Of a stretch of DNA of 64,000 nucleotides, positions 22,064 through 33,639 are shown piece by piece. Under the pieces are notes generated by a model. The model did no database searches. It saw nothing but the letters and a program-made list of their open reading frames with translations, and had not been told where the DNA came from. This stretch comes from Branchiostoma floridae (Eukaryota; Chordata; Leptocardii; Amphioxiformes; Branchiostomatidae). Position 1 is the first letter of the stretch. Each line of letters starts with the position of its first letter. The stretch covers positions 3,347,249 to 3,411,248 of the forward strand of contig NC_049997.1 of the NCBI RefSeq assembly GCF_000003815.2. Reading direction: 5' to 3'. The position numbers and the translations under genes were made by a program.

Positions 22064-25000
22064 GTCTCTCTCCATTTCCGCCGTGGTCATACCTAGCATG
22101 ACTTCATAGCAGAGGCCAGTACTGATTAACCAGAGAGACAAAAAAGAAATTGTTGCAGAACATTCCAAATGTCAAAACAAAAGCCCAGTTAGCTGCCTTC
22201 ATCATTACTTTAGACAGAACCCTGGCTGTGTAGGCAGTAGAGGTCGGAGCCCTCCTAAAAAAGTGTCCTGTGAAAAGAAACATTGGATCCAAATCTGCTA
22301 GATGCAGATAGAAAACTGCACAGCATTCCAGAGCTGAGAAGCTCGCAGAACAAGCCATGTCTGAAAAGAACGGAATATTCATATTCTATGAAAAAGAGCT
22401 TGCAAACACAAGGCATAACACCTTTAATTAATAGCCCAAAACAAGTACAGGGAATGCTGATTGGCGAAGACCTTGTTGGTCATTTACTTGTATATGGAAA
22501 AACCATAACCCAAGTGTGAAAAAGAGGTCGTTCGATCCATTTTGGTGAAGACGAAGACGTTCTATTCGCATCTGAAAATGCCAAATGTTGGACTCTTCCT
22601 ACCGAGTCTCAGCATGGAGTCTCAGCATGGGATCTGGAAGAGAACTATTTCAGGCGAGCACCTGTGGAGCAAATTCAACGCCACAGGAAAGCACCAGCCT
22701 GACACGCTTGGTCAGAGGAGAATTCAAATGAATATAAAATGTGTACTCTCGTGCTGGGTACCACCTGATTCATTCAAAAAGAAAAAAGATGAAAAGGAGG
22801 AATAAATCGACTCAATTTTACTCAAATCTTCATAACAGAGACAGAAGTCCTATAAAACTTTCTCTGGCAAGAAAGTAAATAACGTTATAACACATAAACC
22901 GCCTTGACCTGTGGGCAAGGAACTGGGCAAACCGTCAAAGGTTGCTATGGGAACGTGCTGTAGAAACGATCCGGGAAGATCGAAGCACACGCCTGTAAGA
23001 AAAACAGCGGAATCCTTGTGAAGTAACGCGTGAATACGGAACGACCCGAAACTCTGTGAAGCCGCCTACCGTTTCCAGCAAGAGCGGTAAGTATAACTGG
23101 CCGGCTGAGTACCTGAAATGAACGCACCAATCATTAACGGTTAATGCCGTAACAAAAAGTACTCGTCCCACTGTGTGGGTGAACAAGAAAGCCCATGGCT
23201 AAGAGTGCAAAATCGAAACACGTTCGAATGCTGTAAAAGTCGTCGGAGATGACCGGTACCGTACAAGGTAACGAACACGCTAACTCGAAAGGCGAGTATG
23301 GATGCGCTACTACGGAAGCGCTAAAATCCCGTCTGCACAGACGAAAACCGAAACTGACGGCTGGCGTAGCCCACATCAGAAAAACTACAACGGTATACAA
23401 AAAACCATGGAAGTAACCCGGGTAAAAAAGACAAAGGCTCGATGAAACAACGCGGCAAAGACAATGTGTTGCACGTCAGAAGACGAGTCACTCAAGTGCG
23501 AGAGACGCCATATTAAAAATACACGCAAAGTCTGACCTAAAAACAGCGCCATGTAGCGATTGTCGCATGAACTACAATGGACATGTAACATACGCGTTGA
23601 CGGCAGACGAATGTGATGTGGTCAGGATGAGCTAAGCTTGAACTTGGAACACGACGGACGAACAAGAGATGCTTGAACAAGGCCTATTTGAAAGGCAGCC
23701 TATCTAGTCCGTCGAGAAAAGAATGTACCACAAAGGTCTTTCATTCATACACTCATAAGGCACACGGCTTGTGATGATAATGGTAAAAAGATTAACACGT
23801 AAACAGCTGATGGCGAAGTCCGACCTAACACCACGTTCCAAAGCGGCCACCGCCGTAGCGGTAAAATATTCAAAAGGTAAAATATTCAAAAGAAGCGTGA
23901 GACTTCCTAACACCCGAGGTCAACGCCTGGCTAGCCTACAAAAAAAAACGGCGAAAATGCGCGTCTAAAAGACCCGAAAACAAATCGAAAACTGGTACGC
24001 GAGAGCGAAAACAATCGAAAACATACATCAGCGAAAAGAAACTCAAGTAACATACCAAGTAACGAAAACCGCGAAGACCTAAAATGGTCAGACAACTCTG
24101 AAACAGCGGAAGCTGCTTGATCAGCTTGAAACAGAATAACCAAGGAGCTTTTAAGAAAAGTCGAACACGATGGCGATCAACGCTAACGTAGCCACGAAAA
24201 TTTTACATGACAGTGACGACGAGTGACCCGAACGAGAAATATTACGGAAAGTGCGCTCAACGATCCATTCCAATACATTTGCATAAAAATGCTAAGCAAC
24301 CTGGCGATCTAAGCCAAGTAGTAACAGCAAATTTTGCATAACAGTCAACAATAAACAGCGGAGCGAAAACAATGGGTTTAACAAACCCTCATTTACCTCT
24401 AAAGAGGCTTAGCATGGCTCCATACTGGAAGTACTGGCAGTAAAACAATGAAAACCACATAACTTTACTGCATAAACTCTCCCCATGGAGAAACATTTTT
24501 CCAACCCTACCTGGCACAATCATGAACGTACTATAACGTTCTCAGTAAACAAAGAATCAACAACTCAAGAATTTGAGAAAATTCATGAACGGTATGAAAC
24601 GGATTACTTTAAAAACTTGGCAGAGACGTCGCTACGAGACTGCCAGCGTGAGAAAAATCCTCGCCAAAAGGCACTGGGTGCCTCCTACGGTCATTTTGAC
24701 CCTGTTAGACGGGATTGAAGTATTAAAAAAAAACACCGCAAAAAGTCATTTGGGCGAGTATAACACGCACCATGAAAGTGAACAAAAACATACCTCAGCT
24801 TGACGCCTATGGTTAGGCACGTTGCTATAGTCCTGAATTGGACTTTCCACTCACCTGCAGCATGGCTTGGAATACACTTACCTACCATCGCTGCATTCGG
24901 TGCTTGTGTCCGCTCAGCGGAAGGCGCCCTGGAACCGTAGACGATTGCAGCGCCAGTCAGGATGATTCTATGTGGCCTAGGCCTGCAGTCTCCAGCAGCA

Positions 25001-26576
25001 TGGCTCATAACGGCCCTGCGTACGTCTTGATGGCGGTCTGCCAGCTGAGCAAGAAACGACGGCTGAAACTAGTCACACTCCCGGTCTGCATGCCGGCTGT
25101 GTGAGAATCGTCGGGCTCCGAAAAGGCCGCACTACATCTCAGATATATTCTCGTGTCCGCTGACACCTGATACATGCTGCTGTGACCCATGACCAAATTC
25201 CGAGGAAGACTGGTTGGAATGGGTTCTCTGCTGTTGTGTCCCAAAGGTGTCACATGGTGCACCATTATTGTGTTGGCAGCACATCCGCGCTACCCTGCCG
25301 AAGTGGGCTCGGTGGAACTGCAAACGTCTCCGCCCAGGCAGGAATGTGGTGCGAGCGTAGCTCACCTGAAACACTTTCATAGCAATGTATGCACGTGGAT
25401 TGGGACACAGCATTTAAACACTTTCAATATAGTGACGACAAAACAGCACTCAGCTTCTGTGCATATGTCGCTCGAGGAACGAGCAAAAACACCCTGACGT
25501 GAAACTAATTTGAACAATGACCAGGACTCAAACGAGCTTGCTCACCTGGTAATGAAGGATAATGAATCATAGACACTCCGTGACTACTCAAATACCCATC
25601 TGCTTCCTGGCTCCGTGTCGGGAAACGAGCCCCGGTCTCCCGCGTGACAGGCGAGGATACACGCCACTATACAAACACGGAAGTGGAGCTGCTCAAGTAA
25701 AAATACTGCGGGAAATTTCCGTAAACACATATCGGTCACAAGACGGGGCGTAGTGAGGACTACGCGCGGCGACAGTATGCCGCGGAAACAAACTTACCTG
25801 ATAAAAGGCGGAAGGGCCCGCGGGCGGTTGGAACATGCTGCCGAAGCGGTCGAGGAGACGAAGCCTAGACGTCGCTGTAAACAAACCGCTGATAACTACT
25901 ACGAATACCCGAAAAAACGCGGACACGGCTCGACATGTTGGTGAACGATGACTCTCTGAGCGACGTGCCGCTCTCCTATTAAACCGCCGCGGGAAACTCT
26001 GCCGAAAAACGGTCGGTCAACCGCACGTCAATAGCATGGGAGGATGCTGGTCATTCCACTCCTGCGGAGCCACGGGTGTCCGCCCACCTAGTAGTAGCTC
26101 GTTGTGCTGGCTACTCTCCGGAAACAAAGAGACTCGCACAACGCCAACAAGCGCTCAGCTTCGCTCGAAGATTCCAGGGGCGAGGGGGCGGATGCGTGCC
26201 TGGACATGTTGCCCGTCACACGTGTCGGAGCTGCGTAAGATTTGACGCGACCAAACCTCCTCACGCACGAAAAAAACACTTCCAAGAAGTGTATTAGCAA
26301 AGAAACTAAGAACTTAGAGACTAGACATGTCTATTAACACTCAAACGAAACTTGTAATAGAAGTAAACGCGAAAAAACGCGGAGCTAGAAACGCGTGTGT
26401 GTGACCTGCGTAGCGAGAAAAAGAACTGGGGTTTCACGGGAGCACAGCCACAGGCGGAAGTGGGAGGAGTCTCTTTTCACTTCCGGTATGGCTGTGAAGA
26501 GCTAGGACGTGTGTGCCTGCCTGCCAGAGGCATGCTAGGTATGACCACGGCGGAAATGGAGAGAGACAACTGCTGT
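22064..26576. mobile_element. Nested 4.5-kb unit bounded by inverted repeats
   Basis: The left end TGTCTCTCTCCATTTCCGCC, continuing to cctagcatg, is matched in reverse at 26536-26573, giving about 38 bp of perfect inverted repeat. The right subterminal region matches the interior of the 21717-22063 unit in reverse (over 100 bp nearly identical). No transposase frame. 22900-24200 and 24800-26400 are relatively CpG-rich, but I recognise no exon. Confidence 0.6.
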
Positions 26577-27923
26577 TTGCACGGTTATTTGAAGAATCAC
26601 CACGTGCAGAAGAATCACCTGGTCACAGCAGACTATGTGCCGTCTGTGCATGAATATGTAAGACTGTCTGAAATTACCATGCATGTACGCAAACTCTATC
26701 CAAACTTTCTTTGCCCTTTATTTCAGCAATATCAATGACAATATAGAATCACCAATTGCAGAAGAATAACCTCCTCACAGCAGACAATGTAAGAGCTGTA
26801 GATGAAAACAGACGTTGTGCAAATACGATGTAAACATCCATATACCAAAGTCCTTAATTATCTGCGTCTTTATTACAGAAAACATGTTGTAGCATCACCA
26901 TGTGTAGAAGAATCAGCTGTCCACGACAGCCAGAGCACTTGCTGTGGATAAATATGACAGACGGTGTGAAATTATCATGTATATAGGTATAATGGAAGCC
27001 AATCCTTTACTTGTTCCTTTATTTCAGTATACTAAAATGTAAAGGACGATGTAGAATCACCATTGTCTACCTGCTCAACGCAAACAACACATTTTATGTA
27101 CTACTATATAGTGGAAAATATCAAAGACAGTAGCAAAGAAAATCAATGCAGACAACTAATTTCATGGTTTGAAAAATACCTAGTGTCATAGTACGTCGTA
27201 ACTCGACAACATTAAGGTCTGTACCTTCGACGTGCGCATCAGGTGAACTATGCGGATAACATTGCCAGCGCCACAGCTGGGGCAGTTCAAAAACGGCGTT
27301 ACATCAACGAGAAATGCTGTCAGCTCAAAGCAAACTACACATTAACCGCACCAGTTGACGTGCATTTAAATCAACATCGGTGTAAACACCTCTTGAATAA
27401 CTCTCTGCTCAAAGCAGAGAACCTCTTACCTATATTACCATGATTAGGTCAAATCGAATTCAACACTGACAACATATTACCTTAACCATTGTGTTTAAGG
27501 ATACGACGTATGGGCAAAATTCCAAAGCTCCATGCTTGTCCATCACTGCGTCAGCCTCCAGAATTCCGCCGATGTGTCCTTTTCGTTGCCTACAAGACAA
27601 CCTTGAAACTTGCGACAGTGACCTCGAATGGTTACCTTTGTTGAACACTAAAATCCAATGCAAACAATATCTCCTCTGGGATTTCTTGCTAAAATTAAAC
27701 AACGAAAATCTCGAGAAGTTCTTCCGTAGTAGCTGTCGTGCCTGGAAGCAAGGCCTCGAATGAAGAATCAACCTTCAGTCCTCCTTTCGTCTTCTCACAG
27801 CACCTGCTGTCCACCTGTTCTCATTAATCAACAGTCACCTGTGCATAACTCAAACACACAATGTGTTAATGCAGAAAGTGAATTTCACGCTAATGACTTC
27901 GTCAAACGCTAGAAATTAGTATT

Positions 27924-28079
27924 TTCACTGTAGTCTGCCTTGATACTAACATCGTGTAATTAGTTGGGTAATCAGTGCCCCTGACCCCTAATGACCTCTG
28001 ACCTATGTTCGAGAAAGTCGAGTTTTCTGGGTAAGCCACATACTTCTGTTGCCTGACTTGCGACTTCTTCGGGCATCAA
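27924..28079 (+). promoter_or_regulatory. ZF3 upstream block with perfect DR1
   Basis: Shares gtgtaattagttgggtaatcagtg with the other blocks. TGACCTCTGACCT lies at 27992-28004, with a further TGACCC half-site upstream. The block is cut at gacttcttcgggcatcaa by the assembly gap, so the 5' exon and its donor are not visible. The Helentron-like insertion ends only about 70 bp upstream of the DR1. Confidence 0.65.
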
Positions 28080-28223
28080 NNNNNNNNNNNNNNNNNNNNN
28101 NNNNNNNNNNNNNNNNNNNNNNNNNNNNNNNNNNNNNNNNNNNNNNNNNNNNNNNNNNNNNNNNNNNNNNNNNNNNNNNNNNNNNNNNNNNNNNNNNNNN
28201 NNNNNNNNNNNNNNNNNNNNNNN
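28080..28223. other. Assembly gap (N)
   Basis: 144 undetermined bases. By comparison with ZF4 and ZF5 it should contain the rest of the ZF3 5' exon and its splice donor. Confidence 1.
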
Positions 28224-28439
28224 AGTAGACTCTAGACTACTTGGGTTTGTAGGAGTCCGTACTCTCTGGAACCACTCCTCATCAACCGCTCCTTTACTCT
28301 GTGGTCAGCTGACTGTACATGTGAGGGTTGGTTTGGGAGAATTTTGAAGAATACAATCATCGAAAATTTTTGCTTCCCAGTCTTGACTTTAACGTTCATT
28401 TCATACAATGTATTTCTTTTGTCCTTCGTGTCCTTTAGC

Positions 28440-29891
28440 ATGACCAGACAACAAGAATTCATCTGTGGCCTCTCGCACAAGGTGACCATAGCAGTCCTCC
28501 CCAGACTGAACATGGAGGAGCTGATGTTTGAACTCAACAGAAGGATTGGAAACCTGGACCAAGAGGACAGCATCAAGGACAGACTGGTCAGTATCCTTAG
28601 GGACGTGATGTTGGAGGAATACCGTCAGTTAGAAAGGAAGGCGGAAATAAGTATGCCTGGAAAAGAACAGGAGACAATAATCATTCAAAGGGATATTTCA
28701 ATGGCATATGCAGAAATGACATCAACTCCTGACGCCTCACAGCAAAGTTCTGGTCTAGACCTTGTGAACAGCAAGGAAAACAACGATACCAGCAATGAAG
28801 TGTTCACGCATACAAGGGAGCTCGCGCTAAATGCAGTTCAGGCACAGCTGACAGCTACGATCCCTCCATCTAATACCACCCTGACACAGATGAATACCAC
28901 AGTAGAGTGCATTAAAAGAGAAGATGATGCTATGGCAACTGAGGATGGTGCAGGTAGAGGCTATCATGATGAGCTTAACATGGACACTCTTACTTTTAGC
29001 ACACAAGTCCTTGATGCAGTTAACTCAACAAGTAATACTTACACAGAGAAGCCTGTGGAAGATGATAAACCCTGTCAGGAAACAGCCGTTGCCTCCGCCT
29101 TATGTGAACCGACGTCAGACCACACTGAAAGACATACATGTATAAAGACGGAATGCCATGAGCCCGAGGATGATTACATTTCTCTACCATCCAACTGGAA
29201 TCAGAATGAATGTTATACTGATGACAGAGATACTGCTTTGATTAACGGTGAGCATGAAGACAGTCCAAAAGTGAATATTGAAGAGACTCCTTCCACTTCT
29301 TGTAAACTGACACCAGACCGGGCTTGTAAGAACAGGGTGTCTCTTCTTTCTGATAAGAACTCTGGAATTAATTGCAAAGGGCACGTGCGTGACATCCGTG
29401 GATTTAATACATCGAATGCACACAATATCTCCAAGCCTAATAGGCAATGTTACAAAGCAGAAGAAAAGCCTTTCATGTGTGGTGAATGTGGTTATAGGGC
29501 ATCAAATAAGACCAGACTTGTCGAACACATGAGGACACACACTGGCGAGAAACTGTTCAAGTGCAACCAATGTCATTATCAGGCGTCACTTAAAAGTTCG
29601 CTTGTCAAGCATATGAAAAAACACAGTGACGAGGAACCTTACTGCTGTGACATTTGTGAGTACAAGACCTACAACTGGTCACACATTAAGAGACATATGA
29701 AGTACCACGCTGGTGTGAGACCCTACAAATGCGAGCAATGTGAGTACAGCGCTGTTGATAAGAGCGATCTTACAAAACACAGGAGGCGTCACACCGGTGA
29801 GAGACCCTACAGTTGTCAAGTTTGTGACTACAAGGCAAGTCAAAGGGGCAGCCTTGTCTGGCATATGAAAACCAGGCACCAATGTAAATAA
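28440..29891 (+). CDS. ZF3: C2H2 zinc-finger protein of the local family
   Basis: Likely a nuclear DNA-binding protein of 483 residues. The start is set at 28440 (MTRQQEFICGLS) directly after the acceptor tcctttag|c. The upstream in-frame ATG at 28344 would read through the intron. Residues 1-63 are the family module. Residues ~64-310 form a polar acidic linker with IKRE, IKTE and VNIEE motifs of the sumoylation-consensus type. The first finger position (about 29367-29450) has lost its zinc ligands. Five intact C2H2 fingers follow, from FMCGECGY to the last finger ending in KTRH, joined mostly by HTGEK/HAGVR-type linkers. Contact residues differ from ZF4 in most fingers although the backbone is very similar. 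ZF3 and ZF4 are the closest pair. Confidence 0.93.
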   Translation: MTRQQEFICGLSHKVTIAVLPRLNMEELMFELNRRIGNLDQEDSIKDRLVSILRDVMLEEYRQLERKAEISMPGKEQETIIIQRDISMAYAEMTSTPDASQQSSGLDLVNSKENNDTSNEVFTHTRELALNAVQAQLTATIPPSNTTLTQMNTTVECIKREDDAMATEDGAGRGYHDELNMDTLTFSTQVLDAVNSTSNTYTEKPVEDDKPCQETAVASALCEPTSDHTERHTCIKTECHEPEDDYISLPSNWNQNECYTDDRDTALINGEHEDSPKVNIEETPSTSCKLTPDRACKNRVSLLSDKNSGINCKGHVRDIRGFNTSNAHNISKPNRQCYKAEEKPFMCGECGYRASNKTRLVEHMRTHTGEKLFKCNQCHYQASLKSSLVKHMKKHSDEEPYCCDICEYKTYNWSHIKRHMKYHAGVRPYKCEQCEYSAVDKSDLTKHRRRHTGERPYSCQVCDYKASQRGSLVWHMKTRHQCK

Positions 29892-30209
29892 AACGTCGCG
29901 ATCATTTCGTGCATCAGTGATTAATGGAAAACTAAGTATACAATTGCCCGTAATACTTTGTTCCTGAGCTCGAGAAAGTTTGTATAACATGAATTTTGAG
30001 TTGACCTGTAATGATTTTGTTTTCGTATGTATTTACAACAGCTACAGGAAAGTAAAAGTACAACAATGTAAACAACCATTTACTGTAGATGGGAAGTATT
30101 CTTGTATTGAATTTTGTTGATATTAGTATTACAAACTGCATGTTTCAACAAGTGCCTACTGCAATAAAGCTGAACTTTGGCAAAGCTTCTGTAGTCATGT
30201 GTTGATATA
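29892..30209 (+). other. ZF3 3' UTR
   Basis: Conserved with the ZF2 3' region. Polyadenylation signal AATAAA at 30163-30168 in the shared context gcaataaagctgaac. Confidence 0.7.
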
Positions 30210-30660
30210 TTAGGCCACAACAGGTAAATCTTTTGGATATCAGCGCACTGCGCAATAATGTTTGCCTGCTTTTTGACAAGAAATAAGAATTTTTCAATAT
30301 GATGCTCAATATGACTAGAAGGTATCTATGTTGAACAGGAAAATATGTTGTGCCTTGATTGTACTTGTAGAAGTGACACTACCTTGGTACATGTAGCTAT
30401 GATTGTAGTTATCACCATGGTAAATGATATCAGTTTACCATATTAGTGTGGCTTTGTCCAACTCATGAAGAATATACATTATAGAGAGAGAAATTAAAAA
30501 AAAAAGATTGCTGGCTGTGATTCCGTGTTATATCACTTCAATTATTGTTATAACGTTTATGGTGTCTTCTTTGGAAAATATTTTATAAACATTTTTCCCT
30601 CTCGTATTACATTTTTGTGCATACAGAGGATGCCATCCATTAGATTTGTTTGTTTTGGCC
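30210..30660. mobile_element. MITE after ZF3 (TTAGGCCACA family)
   Basis: Left end ttaggccacaacaggtaaatc near 30212; right end gatgccatccattagatt…ggcc near 30620-30655 in reverse. The body aligns in order with 44868-45389 (including gtagttatcaccatggtaaatgat against gtagttgccaacatggttaatgat). The truncated copy at 17183-17277 has the same left end in the same position relative to ZF2, so the insertion predates the ZF2/ZF3 duplication. Confidence 0.7.
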
Positions 30661-30984
30661 TTTATCAGAAATAAGCTTTAATCTCTTACTGTCCACTGAG
30701 CTTTTTAATCCAAAGAGCTTTTAGCCGTTTTAGGCAGTTCTCAATCTTATAATAGCTGGCTTATGTCAGCACATATGCATGAATCAACAGGACAATAATT
30801 TTTTCTCGTATCTTCTGGGGGTTTGGCCGGCCAGTCGGAAGTGACAGCTCCTTAGACTAAAGATAGAAGAAAAACAAAACTGGACTTCCGATCCACCTAA
30901 TGGTTAAACATTAGAATAGAATATGCAGATGGAATACCCTTGCATCTTTTGGATTTTTTGTTAACCTTAAATCTTCCCATCACA
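30661..30984. other. ZF3-ZF4 interval
   Basis: No gene. From about 30905 it shows the ancestral flank (agaatatgcagatggaat, then ttttggattttttgttaacct) also found just left of the Helentron insertion at ~17800 and left of the ZF1 MITE at ~2480. Confidence 0.5.
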
Positions 30985-31220
30985 ACACTGTCACTGTGGT
31001 GTGCTTTGATAAGTTGATACTTATATCGTGTAATGAGTTGGGTAATCAGTACCCCTGACCCCTAATGACCTCTGGCCTGAGTTCGGGTCAACAAGTTTTC
31101 TGGGTCAGCGACTGCATACTTTTGTTCGAAATTATTCCGGGACGTCAGACTTCTTCGGGCATCTAGTAAATGAAGAACTATTTCTACCCAACTTCCCCAT
31201 TGGGTATGGTTATCAAGCAG
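30985..31220 (+). promoter_or_regulatory. ZF4 upstream block with near-perfect DR1 and 5' exon
   Basis: The uninterrupted reference copy of the block: gagttgggtaatcagtacccctgacccc, then TGACCTCTGGCCT (31066-31078, one mismatch to DR1), gacttcttcgggcatc, ctatttctaccc and the donor aagcag|gtag at 31220/31221. The intron to the coding exon is about 440 bp. Confidence 0.65.
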
Positions 31221-31662
31221 GTAGGACGGACCTTATCAAGCGAACATTGTTCAAAATGCGGCATTCTCCTTGATATAACGTTACTTAACGTTAGTTCTTT
31301 TAGGTAGTGGGGAGGGGGGCGTCCCGTTACCCCTTACGAGGTTCTTTTCAGGGCACTACGAAGCTTTCTGTCGCCGGAATAACCTTTTGCTTTCGGTAGA
31401 AGCATTACACCGTCGAACCCAACAAGTAACTTTTAGACTAGAGTACATATATTCTTAACTATTTGTTTTTCCCAAGAATTTGCAATAACTATCATCATTA
31501 AATTAATTGTTAACCAACCAAGGATACGTACAATTTTGAATAGGAAGCACCAGCTCTAGCACTTCAAGCACAAGAATAGAACTGTCCATACTTTCGACAA
31601 TGTATTTACTATAACGTTTATTTCATATATGCGTATTTCTTTTGTCAATGACGTTCTTCAGC

Positions 31663-33114
31663 ATGTCCAGACAACAGGAGTTCATCTGTGGCCTCTCGCG
31701 CGAGGTGACCATAGCAGTCCTCCCCAGACTGAACATGGAGGAGCTGATGTTTGAACTCAACAGAAGGATTCAAAACCTGGACAAAGAGAGCAGCATCAAG
31801 GACAGGCTGGTCAGTATCCTTAGGGACGTGATGTTGGAGGAATACCGTCAGATGGAAAGGAATTCAGAAGTGTCTGAAAAAGAACAGGACGTGATGTTGG
31901 AGGAGTATGGTCAGTTGGAAAGGAAGACAGAAGAAAGCATGCTTGGAAGAAAACAGGCAATCATTATGCAAAAGACTATTCCAAAGGCGAATGCAGAAAC
32001 ATTGCTAACAGAGACTACAACTCCTGATGCCTCACTACAAAGTTCTGGACTAGACATTGAGAGCACCAAGGAAAACAACAATACCAGCAATGAAGTACTC
32101 ACACATAACAAGGAGCTTGTGCTAAATGCAGTTCAGGCACAGCTGACAAGTACACTTCCTTCATCTGATAGTTCCATGGTACAAATGAGTACCGCAGTAG
32201 ACTGTGGCATTAAAGAAGAAGAGGCTGCTATGATGAGTGAGGATGAAGCAGGTAAAGCTTGTCATGACGAGCTCAACGTTGACACTCCCACTTTCAGTAT
32301 GCAGGAACTAGATACAATTAATCCAATGGGTGATTCTCGCATAGAGAAGCCTATGTCTTCTGAATGGACTCCAGACTATGATGATGTACATGTAAAGATG
32401 GATAGCCATGAATCCGAGGATGATCAAATCGGACAAATTTCTCTGGATCAGGATAGAGATTGCATGACTGGGTTGGTTAACAGTAGAAATAAACAAAGTC
32501 TAAAAGTGAATTTTGAGGAAACAGTTTCTTGTGAACCGATCGCGACTCAGGACCACGATTCTGAGAACAGGGTGTCTCCTCTCTCTAATAAGAACTTGGG
32601 AATTGTTTGTAAACGCTACGTGTGCAACTCGTGTGGGTTTACAACATCGTACGCACACAAGTTCTCTAAGCATAGACAACGTCACATGCGAGGAAAATCT
32701 TTCATATGTGGTGAATGTGGTTACAGGGCATCATATAAGTCCAGACTTGTCTATCATATGAGGACACACACTGGCGAGAAACCATTTAAGTGCAACCAAT
32801 GTCATTATCAGGCCTCATTGAAAGGTTCTCTCGTTGAGCATATGAAAAAACATGGCAGCCGGGAACCTTACAGCTGTGAACTTTGTGACTATCAGACCCT
32901 CCGAAAGTATCACTTTGAGAGACATATGAAGTACCATGCTGGTGTGAAACCCTACAAATGTGAGGAATGTGACTACAGGACAGTTGATAAGGACAGTCTT
33001 ATAAGACACATGAGATGTCACACCGGTGAGAGACCCTACAGTTGTAATGAGTGTGACTACAAGGCAAGTCTAAAGGCCACTCTTCTTAGGCATGTGAGAA
33101 AGAAGCACCAATGA
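31663..33114 (+). CDS. ZF4: C2H2 zinc-finger protein of the local family, six intact fingers
   Basis: 483 residues, starting at the ATG after acceptor ttcttcag|c (31663; the ATG at 31642 is intronic). Module at residues 1-63, then a short internal duplication (DVMLEEYRQMER followed by DVMLEEYGQLER), an acidic linker with GIKEEE and VKMDSHESEDDQ, then six regular C2H2 fingers from YVCNSCGF (about 32618) to the end KKHQ. All zinc ligands are present, making this the most complete copy. Helix positions -1/2/3/6 read by eye are Y-H-K-K, Y-S-R-Y, L-G-S-E, R-Y-H-R, D-D-S-R and L-A-T-R. Polyadenylation signal AATAAA at 33631-33636. Confidence 0.94.
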   Translation: MSRQQEFICGLSREVTIAVLPRLNMEELMFELNRRIQNLDKESSIKDRLVSILRDVMLEEYRQMERNSEVSEKEQDVMLEEYGQLERKTEESMLGRKQAIIMQKTIPKANAETLLTETTTPDASLQSSGLDIESTKENNNTSNEVLTHNKELVLNAVQAQLTSTLPSSDSSMVQMSTAVDCGIKEEEAAMMSEDEAGKACHDELNVDTPTFSMQELDTINPMGDSRIEKPMSSEWTPDYDDVHVKMDSHESEDDQIGQISLDQDRDCMTGLVNSRNKQSLKVNFEETVSCEPIATQDHDSENRVSPLSNKNLGIVCKRYVCNSCGFTTSYAHKFSKHRQRHMRGKSFICGECGYRASYKSRLVYHMRTHTGEKPFKCNQCHYQASLKGSLVEHMKKHGSREPYSCELCDYQTLRKYHFERHMKYHAGVKPYKCEECDYRTVDKDSLIRHMRCHTGERPYSCNECDYKASLKATLLRHVRKKHQ

Positions 33115-33171
33115 AGTCAGTTACCAATCAGAAATAAATCATTGAGATCATTTTGTACACTAACTAACTAA

Positions 33172-33390
33172 AGCTAGTTCACCTTTATTTGCGGGGTAAC
33201 CTATATCTGTTCTATTTAAATCTAGGCTGCTTAGGGATATCAAGTTGATGGACTGCGGCTTCCGACTGCAATATCATGAGAAAAAAATGCAATTTGAAAC
33301 CACCGTCTAATGATTTGATATTCCATAATACTATTTTTAGCTATATATAGATACAATGGATTTAGCTTACCTCGCAAATAAATGTGAGCT
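33172..33390. mobile_element. MITE in the ZF4 3' UTR, related to the one at 2550
   Basis: Left AGCTAGTTCACCTTTATTTG and right (reversed) AGCTCACATTTATTTGCGAG form imperfect inverted repeats. The interior has tttgaaaccac like the 2550-3387 element. About 219 bp, non-coding, ahead of the polyadenylation signal. Confidence 0.65.
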
Positions 33391-33639
33391 TACGTTATAT
33401 ATATTCATGAAAAACTGATTATACAATTACCCACAAAACTTTGTTCATGACAAAAAAGTTTGTTTCTACATGCATTTAGTATAGAGTTTCTGTATCACTG
33501 TGTATATGTTTTGAGATATGTAAAAGCACAACAATGTAAATATTTGACTTATAGCATGTTTTATTGTACGTATAAATTTTATGTAATATTACATCCTTTG
33601 TATTAGTGTGTCTCTTTATCTACCAACAGCAATAAAACT

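Larger units (their letters stand above)
18506..27923 (+). mobile_element. Helentron-like element, 9.4-kb copy
   Basis: Joined head-to-tail to the 615-bp copy (…GTATT|TTCTGCATT… at 18505/18506). The 3' ~270 bp (27655-27923) is about 99% identical to 18237-18505, and the internal repeat TTAATGCAGAA is at 27866-27876. Left and right flanks rejoin into the upstream sequence seen intact at ZF4 (ccatcacaacact then tcactg), so the whole 17891-27923 block is an insertion at a TT. No Rep/helicase reading frame is visible. Inside are a ~105-bp tandem repeat (20710-21110) and a nested 4.5-kb inverted-repeat unit (22064-26576). A + strand frame at 27491-27763 ends in a leucine-rich tail but is not recognised. 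The rest (18600-20700, 26577-27490) shows nothing I can name. Confidence 0.6.

Noticed and set aside
17891..27923. LTR retrotransposon with ~270-bp LTRs
   Set aside because: The 5' copy is preceded by 98 bp that is itself repeated immediately after it, which fits two head-to-tail elements. There is no TG…CA end pair, primer-binding site or gag/pol.
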